Assembly (NCBI RefSeq): GCF_016595505.1
Contig: NZ_JAENIL010000033.1
Coordinates: 1 to 64,000 of the forward strand
DNA length: 64,000 nt
Reading direction: 5' to 3'
DNA from: Pelagicoccus mobilis
Lineage (GTDB): Bacteria; Verrucomicrobiota; Verrucomicrobiia; Opitutales; Opitutaceae
How positions within the stretch are numbered: position 1 is the stretch's first letter; each line of letters opens with the position of its first letter. The notes under the pieces are model-generated. The model saw only the letters and a list, made by a program, of their open reading frames with translations, ran no database searches and had not been told where the DNA came from. Of the stretch, positions 52,601 through 61,537 are shown in pieces. Made by a program: the position numbers and the translations under genes.

Positions 52601-55027
52601 ATGTCGATCTATCCCTCTCTTCTTGTTCGCGACTCGGCTCGCTATTGGAAACGTAAACCCTTCCAAGCGCTTCTCTCAATTGTCCTGCTTGCTTTTGGCT
52701 CTGCCGCGGTAGCTGTTCTTTGGACGATCACGGATACGGTGGTGAGGCAACCGCTCCCGTTCCCGGAGAGCGATAAGTTGTACGGAATCCAGTCGGTAGA
52801 TGAGAAGACTGGTAAGGTGGTAAACTTCATGGCTCTTGCTGACTTTCGTGACTTTCGGGAGCGTCAACAATCGTTCACGGGGATGTTTGGCTACCGAATG
52901 CAGTTCCTGAATTTCAAGGACAAGTCGGACAATACTCGCCAGCTACTCGGCTCTCGAGTGACCCGCGATTTCGCGGATGTGCTGAAGGTCCACACTGAAT
53001 TTGGAAACTTCTTTAGCGATGACGATTTCGCATCGGAAGCTGCGCGTTCTGTCGTTATCAGCAACCGCTTGTGGAGAGAGGAATTCAACAGCGATCCGAG
53101 CGCTATCGGGCAATCGATCTGGCTCGACGAAGCTGCGTATCAGGTTGTTGGAGTCATGCCTAAGGCGTTTAACGAGCCGTCGTTTGTCGACTTATGGACG
53201 CCGTTCCCTGACGTGACGGGAGAGTATTTCGTGCGTGACGCGCGTTATTGGAATGTGGTGGCGCGATTAGCGCCGGGAGTGACGGAGACTGCGGCCAAGC
53301 AAGAGCTTGGGCAGATCGCTAACGATCTTGAGGAGCAATTTCCGGGGACCAACCGTCGCCGTGGTGCCACAATGGATACGTTGCAAACGATTATTGTTGG
53401 CGATTACTCAACGCCATTGCTTTTGATCTTGGTGGCGGTGAGTTTGGTTATGTTCGCCACTTGTCTGAATCTGGCAAATATCCAACTTATCAGTGGTCTT
53501 CAACGCCGTAGCGAAAACGGGGTTCGGCAAGCGATTGGAGAGAGCCCGAAGCAAGCGATGGCCCGAGCTTTCATGGAGTCGTGCGCGATTTGTTTTGTGG
53601 GGTGCGGGCTTGGCTGGCTCCTGTCTTGGGCGTTCATCGTCAATATGGACTCGATCATGCCTGCCTTGTTTTTGCCGCGTTTGCATGAGATCGGTCTGTC
53701 GGGATCTCTGGGATGGACGATTGGGGTCATCGCGTTGCTCTCCAGTGTCAGTTTTGGTCTACTACCAGCTTTGCAGGTTATCCACTCTAACACGAACGAC
53801 ATCATCAAGAGTGGCGAAAACCGCCACGGCTTGAGTCGTGAAAGTGGCCGGAGTCGGACTGCGTTGCTGGTCGGTCAAATAGCGGTAGCAGTAGCCATCT
53901 TGCAGGCGGCGTTGCTCGTTGTTCACGAGTACCGTCGCTTGCGAGATCTTGATTTGGGATTCAACGAGGAGAAGTTGATGATGATCACTGTTTCTCCCGG
54001 TGAGGCGCGGATGTTTGATTTGCCGGGCTTGGCGGCGTTTTACTCTGAGGTGGATGATTGGCTGGAGAATCGCTCGGAAGTCAGTAGTACTGTCCTCGCT
54101 TCAAGTCCTCCTCTTGCGGGGTTCGACCTTGAGTTCGGTTTTCAGATGAACGGTCGGGATTTGGCGGCGGAAAGAGAGGAAGCCATTACTGCTGTCTACA
54201 ATACGGTGAGCAACGACTACCTGGATAAGCTTGATATTAAGCTGGTCGCAGGCCGGAGCTTCAATGAGTGGGATAATCGCGAGTCGCAGAAGGTCGCGAT
54301 GGTAAATCAGGCGTTCGTAGACAAATTCCTAACAGCCGGAGAGGATCCGATGAGTCAGCAGGTGCAGATCATGCCGTGGCTTGTGCCCGACTTCCGTCAA
54401 ATCGTGGGTGTGGTGGGAGAGTACGCGCAGACTAATGTGACGGATGATCCCAAGCCAATGATTCTGGTTCCTTACGAGCAAAGTCCATGGGTATTTGTAA
54501 CCTATGTAACGAGTGTTAGAAACTTGGATACGTTCAATGCTCTTCAGTTTGAAACAGAAATGAAGCAACGCTACCCGGAAGTGGGGATTAGTATGGAGTC
54601 GATTGATTCGGTGTTGGAACGGCAGCTTTCTATCCAAACTCTCATGTACCTCGTTTTTGTCGGCTTTGGCACGGCTACGCTTTTGTTGTCACTTTTCGGT
54701 ATCGGTTCTCAAATGGCGTTCAATGTGTCTGAGCGCTCAAGGGAATGGGGTATCCGCTTAGCCCTCGGGGCGAAAATCGGCCAATTGAACGCGCTGGTGA
54801 TCCGTCGCCTCGTCGTGCCGCTTTCGGTTGGCTGCTTGCTGGGGATCGGTTTGTTCGCGGCGAGCTTCAAGTTCCACGGACGCCTCGGCGGGGAATTGGA
54901 CATCTTGTTCTTTGGAGCGAGTTTCTTGCTCATCTCGGTGATCGTTCTGGCGAGCGTAGCGACTACTTGGTTCGTGTCAGATCGAATTACCCGTTCGAAT
55001 CCTCAGGAGGTTTTGAGATCAATTTAA
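52601..55027 (+). CDS. MacB/FtsX-type ABC permease without ATPase (ADOP-like)
   Basis: A large inner-membrane permease of 808 residues (ATG at 52601; 52556 is possible). It has one N-terminal helix (about 26-46), a MacB periplasmic domain (about 50-260), three helices of a first FtsX domain (about 275-395), a second helix/periplasmic domain unit, and a final FtsX triplet (about 685-800) with RSREWGIRLALGAKIGQLNALVIRR. Such duplicated permeases are frequent in Acidobacteriota and Verrucomicrobiota and probably do mechanical work in the envelope or export peptides. No ATPase gene is adjacent, so the nucleotide-binding partner is elsewhere or absent. It lies downstream of a kinase/regulator pair. 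Confidence 0.88.
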   Translation: MSIYPSLLVRDSARYWKRKPFQALLSIVLLAFGSAAVAVLWTITDTVVRQPLPFPESDKLYGIQSVDEKTGKVVNFMALADFRDFRERQQSFTGMFGYRMQFLNFKDKSDNTRQLLGSRVTRDFADVLKVHTEFGNFFSDDDFASEAARSVVISNRLWREEFNSDPSAIGQSIWLDEAAYQVVGVMPKAFNEPSFVDLWTPFPDVTGEYFVRDARYWNVVARLAPGVTETAAKQELGQIANDLEEQFPGTNRRRGATMDTLQTIIVGDYSTPLLLILVAVSLVMFATCLNLANIQLISGLQRRSENGVRQAIGESPKQAMARAFMESCAICFVGCGLGWLLSWAFIVNMDSIMPALFLPRLHEIGLSGSLGWTIGVIALLSSVSFGLLPALQVIHSNTNDIIKSGENRHGLSRESGRSRTALLVGQIAVAVAILQAALLVVHEYRRLRDLDLGFNEEKLMMITVSPGEARMFDLPGLAAFYSEVDDWLENRSEVSSTVLASSPPLAGFDLEFGFQMNGRDLAAEREEAITAVYNTVSNDYLDKLDIKLVAGRSFNEWDNRESQKVAMVNQAFVDKFLTAGEDPMSQQVQIMPWLVPDFRQIVGVVGEYAQTNVTDDPKPMILVPYEQSPWVFVTYVTSVRNLDTFNALQFETEMKQRYPEVGISMESIDSVLERQLSIQTLMYLVFVGFGTATLLLSLFGIGSQMAFNVSERSREWGIRLALGAKIGQLNALVIRRLVVPLSVGCLLGIGLFAASFKFHGRLGGELDILFFGASFLLISVIVLASVATTWFVSDRITRSNPQEVLRSI

Positions 55028-55053
55028 TTGTGAATCCAAAAAAAGACTACGTT

Positions 55054-55806
55054 ATGAAAATGCTACCTAAATCAGTTGCGGTTGCTGTGGCGACCTTGGT
55101 TCTTCCTTTTTTCAGCTTTGCTGGAGAAATGGAGGAGTTGCGTTCTGCTGTCGAAAAGTCGGACTGGGGGAGCGGCAAATCGATCGGTGAAGCTCTGACC
55201 GCGACTGAAACCGAAAACGGTGAAGCGTTCTACTTGTTGGGAAAGTCGCTGGTTGGTTTAAAGGAAAACGAAGCGGCGGTTGTCGCGCTGAAGCGGGCGA
55301 ATGAGCTTGTTTCTGGCAATGCTGATTATCTAGCGGATTATGGATACGCTTTGATTATGCGAGGCCAGGAGATGAACATGTTTCAAGCAGGGCCGACGTT
55401 CCTGCGAGCGATGGACCAGTACAAGGCTGCGGTCGAAGTGAATCCGGATCATATGGGCGCTCACATCGGTCTGGCTCGTTACTACATGAACGCACCTGCG
55501 ATAGGCGGAGGCAGCATGGTGAAAGCGAAGGAACATGCCGCGGAAGTGGCTCGCATTAATCCGTTTCGAGGCCACATCGAATCAGCTGAAATTGCCAAGA
55601 AGGAAAACCGTTTTGCGGATGTGGAAGCTGAGTACGCGGCTGCGATAGCCCTCGATCCGAAGCAAGGGTGGGTTCACTTTGAGTTAGCCAAGCAACAGCA
55701 AGCGTCTGGGAAGATGATGGAGGCTAAAGCGTCCTACGAAAAGGCGCTGGAATTGAATCCAGAGCACCAAGGAGCGAAGAAGGCTCTTGAGGCGTTTGGC
55801 GGCTAG
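55054..55806 (+). CDS. Secreted TPR protein
   Basis: A 250-residue periplasmic tetratricopeptide protein. The signal peptide (1-22, VAVAVATLVLPFFSFAG) fixes the start at 55054; much longer in-frame readings run through the permease gene and are not credible. TPR-like units include ALTATETENGEAFYLLGKSLVGLKENEAAVVALKRANEL, AMDQYKAAVEVNPDHMGAHIGLARYYM and AEYAAAIALDPKQGWVHFELAKQQQASGKMMEAKASYEKALELNPEH. It begins 26 bases after the permease stop, and so probably belongs to the same transcript and envelope process. Confidence 0.85.
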   Translation: MKMLPKSVAVAVATLVLPFFSFAGEMEELRSAVEKSDWGSGKSIGEALTATETENGEAFYLLGKSLVGLKENEAAVVALKRANELVSGNADYLADYGYALIMRGQEMNMFQAGPTFLRAMDQYKAAVEVNPDHMGAHIGLARYYMNAPAIGGGSMVKAKEHAAEVARINPFRGHIESAEIAKKENRFADVEAEYAAAIALDPKQGWVHFELAKQQQASGKMMEAKASYEKALELNPEHQGAKKALEAFGG

Positions 55807-55818
55807 GCTGGGGCCGAC

Positions 55819-56940
55819 TTACTTTAGGAGACCTAGTTCCTTGAGTTTCGCGTCGAGGACTGGGCCTCTGAGGTTTTTGGCGATTACCTTGCCTTCAGGA
55901 TCGAGTAGAAAACTGCTCGGCAGGGCGCTGACGCCATAAGTCGCCGCTAGATCAGAGTGCCAGCCTTTGAGGTCCGATACGTTTACCCAGGTGGCCTTGT
56001 CCCGTGACACTGCTTGGGACCAGAGCTGTTTGCGGGTGTCGAGATTGACTGCGAAAATAGTGAATGTCTCCGGCGAAACCTTACCGGCCAATTTCTGATA
56101 ATGCTTGTTCTCAACACGGCAAGGAGGGCACCAACTCGCCCAAAAGTCTAGCAGGACGTACCGCCCACGATAGTTTTCGAGCGACTCGCTTTCTCCTTTC
56201 AGGTTCTCGGCTGAGAGGTTTGGAGCGGTGGAGCCGAGTTTTACTGAATTCGCTATAGCGAGACGGTCAATGAGGCTTTGGCTTGCGTTTATGTTTCCAT
56301 GAATGGAAGCGAATTCGGAGACGAGCTTTGCAAGTTCGTCATTTCGGTAGTCGAAGTTCCACCGGAGGGAACTGCCGTACAGGGCCATGGTGTTGCCTGC
56401 ATTCTCGATTACGAAGTCGTTCAGTTCGCGCAGGTGCTCGAGGTAGGCATCCACTTCTAGCTGGGTGAGACGAGCGATTTCCTCGTCGTTCGCTGAATTG
56501 GTTTTCGCTTTTCTGATGTCGTTGCGCGTTGGATACACGAGACGGGCGAGCGACTCTTTTCGCAGCTTTTCGTATTGGTTTAGAATCAGGGTTCCGGGGG
56601 AGCCAGCGGTTTTGAGAGAGTCACCAGCTTTTTGGAGAGCGATCGATTCGCCTTCAGCCGTAGCGAGAGTGAGGTCAGGTTCTCCTGATATTTTTAAAAG
56701 AAGGATGCCAGGTTCGCCATCGTAGTTGAGCGAGAGCGAGCCATCGGAGTTTGTGGTCGCTTTGAGAATTTGTGTGGTGGTGCGTTTCTCGACGAGGTGA
56801 CGTGCAAGTGTGACTTGGCTGTCCTGCTCAAAGGTTCCTGGTGGAGCTGATAGGCTCAGAGAAGCGAAAGCGAGTTGCGTGCTCGTGAGAGCGAGGCAGA
56901 TTGCTGGGAAGATGGCCTTGATCAGTTTTGGACTACTCAC
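55819..56940 (-). CDS. Secreted TlpA-like thioredoxin-fold protein
   Basis: A periplasmic thiol-disulfide protein of 373 residues. A Sec signal (1-26) precedes a beta-rich N-domain (about 28-115, similar in layout to the DUF4369 head of Bacteroidota AhpC/TSA proteins), a helical middle, and a C-terminal TlpA/ResA-like thioredoxin domain (about 235-373). The redox pair is Cys271/Cys274 in WCPPC, and the cis-proline follows in SALPSSFLLDPEG. It probably reduces disulfides in cytochrome c or other envelope proteins. The start codon is GTG. It is 12 bases from the end of the convergent TPR gene. Confidence 0.9.
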   Translation of the reverse strand: MSSPKLIKAIFPAICLALTSTQLAFASLSLSAPPGTFEQDSQVTLARHLVEKRTTTQILKATTNSDGSLSLNYDGEPGILLLKISGEPDLTLATAEGESIALQKAGDSLKTAGSPGTLILNQYEKLRKESLARLVYPTRNDIRKAKTNSANDEEIARLTQLEVDAYLEHLRELNDFVIENAGNTMALYGSSLRWNFDYRNDELAKLVSEFASIHGNINASQSLIDRLAIANSVKLGSTAPNLSAENLKGESESLENYRGRYVLLDFWASWCPPCRVENKHYQKLAGKVSPETFTIFAVNLDTRKQLWSQAVSRDKATWVNVSDLKGWHSDLAATYGVSALPSSFLLDPEGKVIAKNLRGPVLDAKLKELGLLK

Positions 56941-56983
56941 GCACTAGGGACGGACCATGCGGGTAGGTGGTTGCGCTGAAGCG

Positions 56984-58846
56984 TTAATTTGCGTTCTTGG
57001 CTAGGAATTGAGCCAAGGTTGAGTAGAAGCTGACGCGGTTGTTTTCGAGGACCAGCCCGTGTCCGTTAAAGCTGAAGATCTTGAGTTGGGAATTCTTGCC
57101 CGCTTTTTTGAGGGCTTTGTGCATGCGGCGGCTTTGCGTTTGGGAGACATTGTCGTCTGACCCGCCGTGGAGGAGGTAGACGGGGCAAGTTATTTGATCG
57201 ACGCGGGCGATGGCGGAGTTCGCGAGCCATTTCTCCTTTTCCTGCTCATAGCCCGGGTAGTAGGTGTTGAACTTAAGTTTAGCGAAGACGGGATATTCTT
57301 TGAACTCGGCGTCTAGGTGCTTCGGCCAGTCGTAGACTCCAGCATACCCGATGGATGCGAAAAAGAGCTCTGGCGCTTCTGCGGCGCAGGAGAGCGCGAC
57401 ATGGCCTCCAAAGCTGGAGCCGTAGATTCCGATTTTTCCCTTGGTGGCGATGCCTTGTTCGATGAGCCACTTGGCTCCGTCTATGGTATCTCGCACGCTG
57501 GTTTGCATCGAGCTAAAGTGGGAGTAGGGACTGTAGTCGACGCCGTATCCGTCTGAGCCTCTGTAGTTGATTTTTAATACGTTGTAGCCGAGGGCAGCGA
57601 AATACTGAGCTTCGGCATCCCAACCCCATCGGTCGCGGGCCCGAGGGCCTCCGTGTATCATGAGGAGCGTCTTTGCGTGGGGTTCGCCCCTATTTGGGGT
57701 TCGAGTCAGGTAGCCGTGGATGAGCGTGCCGTCTCGGTTTGGAAAGGTGATCGGTTCGCACGCTTGGGTTTGGCTTGTGTCGAAATCGATCGTGTGCTCG
57801 AGCAAGAGTTCGTCGGTTGAGTTTGCTGGAGAAAAGAGCCGCCACTGGCTGGGGCGTGTGTCGCTAAAAGAATGATACACGAGGGCGTTACGGTCGTGGT
57901 TGTAGCCTAGAATCTGGTTTTCGGCTTCGGGGTGGAGTGAATCGATTTGGGATTCGATTTCGGCGAAGGTTGGGTCGAACCAGAAGGTTGCGGGCTTGGC
58001 GAGATCGTAGGCAAATCCATACGTTTCTTCGGTTTCGGGATCGTGCATGATCTCGGTGTAGAGAATGTCGTAGGTTTCGTGTTCGAGAAGGGTGTCGGTG
58101 TATTGCTCGGATGCTGCGTCGTATTTGTATACGGAAAACGTGTCGGTGCCTTTGCGTCGGATGAGGATCACGAATTGCTCGGGCTCGTTGAGGAAGAGGA
58201 CGAGCAAGGGGTGTCCATGGATGGGGATGTCGCGCCAAGCGTCTTCGGGACCGGAGCGGTAGGCGTAGCGATCGTTCTCGTTTTCGTCGATGGTGTAGCG
58301 GATCCGGGTGACGCCGTCTTTGTCGGTCAGCCAGGCGATAACGGAGCCATCGTTTTTTTCGATTCTCTTCCGGGAACCGGAGATGGCGTTTACCTGGTAG
58401 AGGTCGTTGAACTTGCTGTCGAAGTCCTCGTCTTTGGCGATGTAGATGCGCTTTTTGTCGGGCAGGGTGTCGTAGACTCGATAGAAATCGGTGGGAGCGA
58501 TTCGTCCCAGTTTGTAGCTGGCGGTGAAAGCGCCGATCGGGTTGCCGAGCTGCTGGACGAAAATGATGACGTTGTCCCGATCGATCCAGTAGTAGTCGTA
58601 GACGTCTGGAGTTCCCTCGATGAAGGTGTCGTAGGTTCGGCGAGACTCGAAGTCGAGGACGCAGAGTTTGGAGCGTCCGTTCTTGTTGGCTATGTAGCTA
58701 AGGCCGCGATTGCCGGGCGTTATTCGTACGTCTGAAACGGAGGGTTGGGCGAACAGGGATTTCGCGAGGGATTTGAAGTTGGAGTTGGCGGCGAAGCAAA
58801 CGCTACACAAACAGCCTGCAAGCGCTATGAGGGAGAGGTATTTCAT
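56984..58846 (-). CDS. S9-family prolyl oligopeptidase-like hydrolase, exported
   Basis: A 620-residue serine peptidase. The N-terminus (1-19) is a signal sequence, with LAGC also readable as a lipobox, so it could be a lipoprotein or fully periplasmic. A beta-propeller (about 30-360) covers an alpha/beta-hydrolase domain (about 370-620) with catalytic Ser478 (GSSFGG), Asp564 (GGSDDNVS) and His596 (FNGHG). The oxyanion motif is MIHGGPRARDRWGWDAEAQYFAA. It cleaves short peptides, perhaps dipeptides from an N-terminus as in DPP-type members. It follows its neighbour on the same strand, but a 43-base gap and different promoters are possible. Confidence 0.93.
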   Translation of the reverse strand: MKYLSLIALAGCLCSVCFAANSNFKSLAKSLFAQPSVSDVRITPGNRGLSYIANKNGRSKLCVLDFESRRTYDTFIEGTPDVYDYYWIDRDNVIIFVQQLGNPIGAFTASYKLGRIAPTDFYRVYDTLPDKKRIYIAKDEDFDSKFNDLYQVNAISGSRKRIEKNDGSVIAWLTDKDGVTRIRYTIDENENDRYAYRSGPEDAWRDIPIHGHPLLVLFLNEPEQFVILIRRKGTDTFSVYKYDAASEQYTDTLLEHETYDILYTEIMHDPETEETYGFAYDLAKPATFWFDPTFAEIESQIDSLHPEAENQILGYNHDRNALVYHSFSDTRPSQWRLFSPANSTDELLLEHTIDFDTSQTQACEPITFPNRDGTLIHGYLTRTPNRGEPHAKTLLMIHGGPRARDRWGWDAEAQYFAALGYNVLKINYRGSDGYGVDYSPYSHFSSMQTSVRDTIDGAKWLIEQGIATKGKIGIYGSSFGGHVALSCAAEAPELFFASIGYAGVYDWPKHLDAEFKEYPVFAKLKFNTYYPGYEQEKEKWLANSAIARVDQITCPVYLLHGGSDDNVSQTQSRRMHKALKKAGKNSQLKIFSFNGHGLVLENNRVSFYSTLAQFLAKNAN

Positions 58847-58899
58847 GGGGGAGGGTAACAGGGCCTGAAAGGGAATACGTGAGGGGGCAGCGTTTGGAT

Positions 58900-60060
58900 T
58901 CAGATCGGGGTCGCGTTCTGTGTCCTGTACTGGCCTGGTGTGCAGCCTATCCGTTTTTTGAATACATAACCGAGGTATTCCTGGTGTTTGAAGCCAGATC
59001 GCTCCGCAACGTCTGGTAATGGCAGGTCAGTGGTGGAGAGCATCTCTTTTGCTCGATTAATGCGGACGGTGAGGATCGATTCCAGTACCGTTTGGTTGAG
59101 GGAGGTCTTGAAGCGGCGTTGTAGCACGCTGCGTGATACGCCGGCCGCTCGGGCTATTTCGTCGACGCTGATTGGGTCGCAGGCATTGCTGCGGATGTAG
59201 CGAAGGGCTTTGACGAGGGCCGGGTCTGCGAGGGCGGTGGCGTCGCTGGATTGGCGGACGTGGAGGAGGCGCGGCGGAACTTGTAGATGGCCGCTTGCTG
59301 GATCCTCTCCGCTTAAGATGCCGTCGAGAATGCGTGCTGCCTCGTAGCCGACGAGTTCGTGATTGGGTTCCACGCTGCTGAGGCGAGGCTGGCAAATCTC
59401 GCAGAATGGAAGGTCGTTGTCGACGCCCACGAGACTCACCTGGTCGGGGACGCTGAGCCCGGCTTCTTGGCAGGCGGTGAGAATGTCGGGGCCGAACTGA
59501 TCGCTGGCGACCATGATTCCAACGGGCTTGGGAAGGGATTCCACCCAGTTTTGCAGGCGGGCGATGTAGTTGAGCCAAGTGTGCGAGTCGCGCTCTCGGT
59601 GGCTGACTTCGAGACTGGCTAGCTCGGTGCCGAGTTCTTGCTGGCAAAATTGTGAAAGAGCGTGGCGGCGGCTGAGGGACCAATGTTCGTCGCCTAGGCC
59701 GAAAAAGGCGATGTTGCGATAGCCGCGGTTGCTGAAGTGTTTGCCCACGAGGTCGGATATGGCGCGTTCGTCGCAGGTTACCATCGGGTAGTCAGCTGAA
59801 GAGACGTTGCCGAGAACGTCCACCACTGGGACCTGTCCGGCGAGGACGTAGCGTTGCGTTTCCTCGTTGGCGATTCGGGCGATGATACCGTCTCCGCGCC
59901 AGTTTCCGAGCGATCCGGGGGCCATGGCTCCGAGCTGCCCGGTATGATAGTAGATGGACCAGTCGTTGCGCTCTCGGGCGAAGCGGGAGATGCCGCGCAC
60001 GATCTGGCGGCCCGAGTTGAGCGAGGTTTCGACGAGGATGGCTATGCTTTTACTAGGCAT
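58900..60060 (-). CDS. XylR-like transcriptional regulator (LacI-type sensor, AraC HTH)
   Basis: A sugar-responsive regulator of 386 residues in the XylR arrangement. The periplasmic-binding-protein-like sensor comes first (about 1-270), with IAILVETSLNSGRQIVRGISRFARE at 6-30 and PVGIMVASDQFGPDILTACQEAGLSVPDQVSLVGVDND in the second lobe. Two AraC helix-turn-helix motifs end the protein (about 283-383, VDEIARAAGVSRSVLQRRF and LPDVAERSGFKHQEYLGYVFKKRIGCTPGQYR). It is divergent from galK, with 104 bases between the starts. It probably regulates galK or its own gene in answer to galactose or another sugar. Confidence 0.92.
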   Translation of the reverse strand: MPSKSIAILVETSLNSGRQIVRGISRFARERNDWSIYYHTGQLGAMAPGSLGNWRGDGIIARIANEETQRYVLAGQVPVVDVLGNVSSADYPMVTCDERAISDLVGKHFSNRGYRNIAFFGLGDEHWSLSRRHALSQFCQQELGTELASLEVSHRERDSHTWLNYIARLQNWVESLPKPVGIMVASDQFGPDILTACQEAGLSVPDQVSLVGVDNDLPFCEICQPRLSSVEPNHELVGYEAARILDGILSGEDPASGHLQVPPRLLHVRQSSDATALADPALVKALRYIRSNACDPISVDEIARAAGVSRSVLQRRFKTSLNQTVLESILTVRINRAKEMLSTTDLPLPDVAERSGFKHQEYLGYVFKKRIGCTPGQYRTQNATPI

Positions 60061-60062
60061 TA

Positions 60063-60138
60063 ACGGTATGACCGGATTTCTACAAAGATTGACCTGTGGT
60101 ATCGTTGTTCAAGTCAAAAACCCGTGCTAACATACCGT
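60063..60138. promoter_or_regulatory. Divergent promoter/operator region between the XylR-like gene and galK
   Basis: An eight-base inverted repeat, ACGGTATG (60063-60070) and CATACCGT (60131-60138), spans the gap with centres 68 bases apart, one arm next to each start. A galK promoter can be read as TTGTTC (60105-60110), 17 bases, TAACAT (60128-60133), so the right arm overlaps its -10. Binding is inferred, not shown. Confidence 0.45.
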
Positions 60139-60164
60139 AAACCTGTCGATCAGATATTTTAAGA

Positions 60165-61358
60165 ATGAAAACACTAGACAACTCCCTCGAGCAAGAAGAC
60201 GTACAGGAAGAGCTGAAGGCTCTTTTCTCGGACGCCGGTTTCGGCACTCCTGAGATTTTCGGTGCGGCTCCTGGACGTGTAAATGTGATTGGCGAGCACA
60301 TCGACTACAACGGTGGTTTGGTGCTCCCAGCTGCGATTGACCGCTATGTTCACATCGCTCTGCGTCGTCGCGAGGACAATAAGGTGCGTCTGGTTTCCGC
60401 TCAGGCTCCCGGAAACGTGGCTGAGTTTGAAATATCAGAGGACCTCAAGCCGGAGGAGAAGAGCTGGGGCAACTACATCAAGGGTGTGGTTGTCGGTCTT
60501 TTGAAGGCTGGCTTCGACGTTCCTGGTTTCGATGCCGCGGTGACGTCGACGGTACCCGTTGGTGGCGGGCTTAGCAGTAGCGCGGCTCTTGAGGCGGTGT
60601 TTGGCAAGACGCTTTTGACGGTAACAGGCAAGGCGGAAGCGATGACGGATATCGATCTCGCGCGTCTCTGTCAGAAGGCCGAACATGATTTTGCGGGAGT
60701 TCCTTGTGGCTTGATGGACCAGGCTGCAGTGATCCTCTGCGAGGAAGGCAAGCTTCTCATGCTCGACTGCGTGGACGACAGCTTCCAGCACGCTTCTTTT
60801 GAGGATCCTGACTGGAGCCTCTTGATTATCAATTCTTGTGTTAGCCACGAGCTTTCCGATGGCGGTTATGCGGTGCGTCGTGACGGGTGTCACGCGGCGG
60901 CGAAGATTCTTGGTGTGGAAACGCTTCGTGAAGTGGATCCAAGCAAGCTCGACGAGGTTCTGCAGAATCCGGAGTTTACGGAAGACATGGTTCGCTATGT
61001 ACGTCACGCGGTGACTGAGATCGTTCGCACGCTTGATGCGGTGGAGGCCCTTGGAAACAGGGATTACGCGAAGGCGGGCGAGTTGCTCAATGCGAGCCAC
61101 GCTTCGTTGCGTGACGATTACCGCGTTAGCTGTCCGGAGCTCGATTTTATCGCTGAGCTCGCTCAGGGGCAGGAAGGTGTCGCGGGTTGCCGTATGACTG
61201 GCGGCGGTTTTGGCGGTTCTGCCATTGCTCTGGTTCGCGGCGAAAACGTGGCCGAGCTCACTGCTCTGATTGAAGAGAAGTACCAAGAGAAGTTCGGAAT
61301 CGAAGCGAAGATTTTTGAAACCCGTCCGATGGGCGGTACACGCGCTTGGTTCGCGTAA
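60165..61358 (+). CDS. galK: Galactokinase
   Basis: GHMP-family kinase that phosphorylates galactose to galactose 1-phosphate in the Leloir pathway. The 397 residues contain the signature GRVNVIGEHIDYNGG (37-51), the ATP-binding PVGGGLSSSAALE (about 127-139) and the C-terminal GCRMTGGGFGGSAIALV. The catalytic Asp region FAGVPCGLMDQ is present. No galT or galE lies in the window. Regulation is probably by the divergent XylR-like protein. A clear terminator follows 25 bases after the stop. Confidence 0.96.
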   Translation: MKTLDNSLEQEDVQEELKALFSDAGFGTPEIFGAAPGRVNVIGEHIDYNGGLVLPAAIDRYVHIALRRREDNKVRLVSAQAPGNVAEFEISEDLKPEEKSWGNYIKGVVVGLLKAGFDVPGFDAAVTSTVPVGGGLSSSAALEAVFGKTLLTVTGKAEAMTDIDLARLCQKAEHDFAGVPCGLMDQAAVILCEEGKLLMLDCVDDSFQHASFEDPDWSLLIINSCVSHELSDGGYAVRRDGCHAAAKILGVETLREVDPSKLDEVLQNPEFTEDMVRYVRHAVTEIVRTLDAVEALGNRDYAKAGELLNASHASLRDDYRVSCPELDFIAELAQGQEGVAGCRMTGGGFGGSAIALVRGENVAELTALIEEKYQEKFGIEAKIFETRPMGGTRAWFA

Positions 61359-61383
61359 GCGAATCCGAGTGGTTTCCAAGAAA

Positions 61384-61414
61384 GCGGGCGAGGTGTGACT
61401 CGTCCGCTTTTTTT
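61384..61414 (+). terminator. Rho-independent terminator of galK
   Basis: GCGGGCGAG (61384-61392) pairs with CTCGTCCGC (61399-61407, one G-T pair) across a six-base loop and is followed by seven T. Confidence 0.85.
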
Positions 61415-61442
61415 GTGCTTAGAAGGTGGGGCCCGGTTTTGT

Positions 61443-61462
61443 GTCCGCCGGGGACAGCGGAC
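61443..61462. repeat. REP-like palindrome GTCCGC-N8-GCGGAC
   Basis: GTCCGC (61443-61448) and GCGGAC (61457-61462) flank an eight-base loop CGGGGACA. It sits between two convergent genes, as REP elements often do. Its right arm is the first part of the tandem repeat that follows. Confidence 0.6.
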
Positions 61463-61528
61463 GCTACCTTGATGGCGGATGCTACCTTGATGGCGGACGC
61501 TACCTTGATGGCGGACGCTACCATGATG
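61457..61528. repeat. Four 18-bp tandem repeats
   Basis: The unit GCGGACGCTACCTTGATG is present four times end to end (61457, 61475, 61493, 61511). The second copy has one change (GAT for GAC) and the fourth one change (CCATG for CCTTG). A partial fifth unit (GCTGGCG) follows. It ends ten bases before the stop of the convergent BNR gene. The 18-base length is a multiple of three, so it can be read through in frame, but it is intergenic. Confidence 0.9.
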
Positions 61529-61537
61529 GCTGGCGTT

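Noticed and set aside
54745-55053. Long N-terminal extension of the secreted TPR protein into the permease gene
   Set aside because: It overlaps the permease coding sequence in another frame, and a perfect signal peptide begins at 55054.
61457-61528. Tandem repeats considered as a CRISPR array
   Set aside because: The units are directly adjacent with no spacers, and no cas gene is present.
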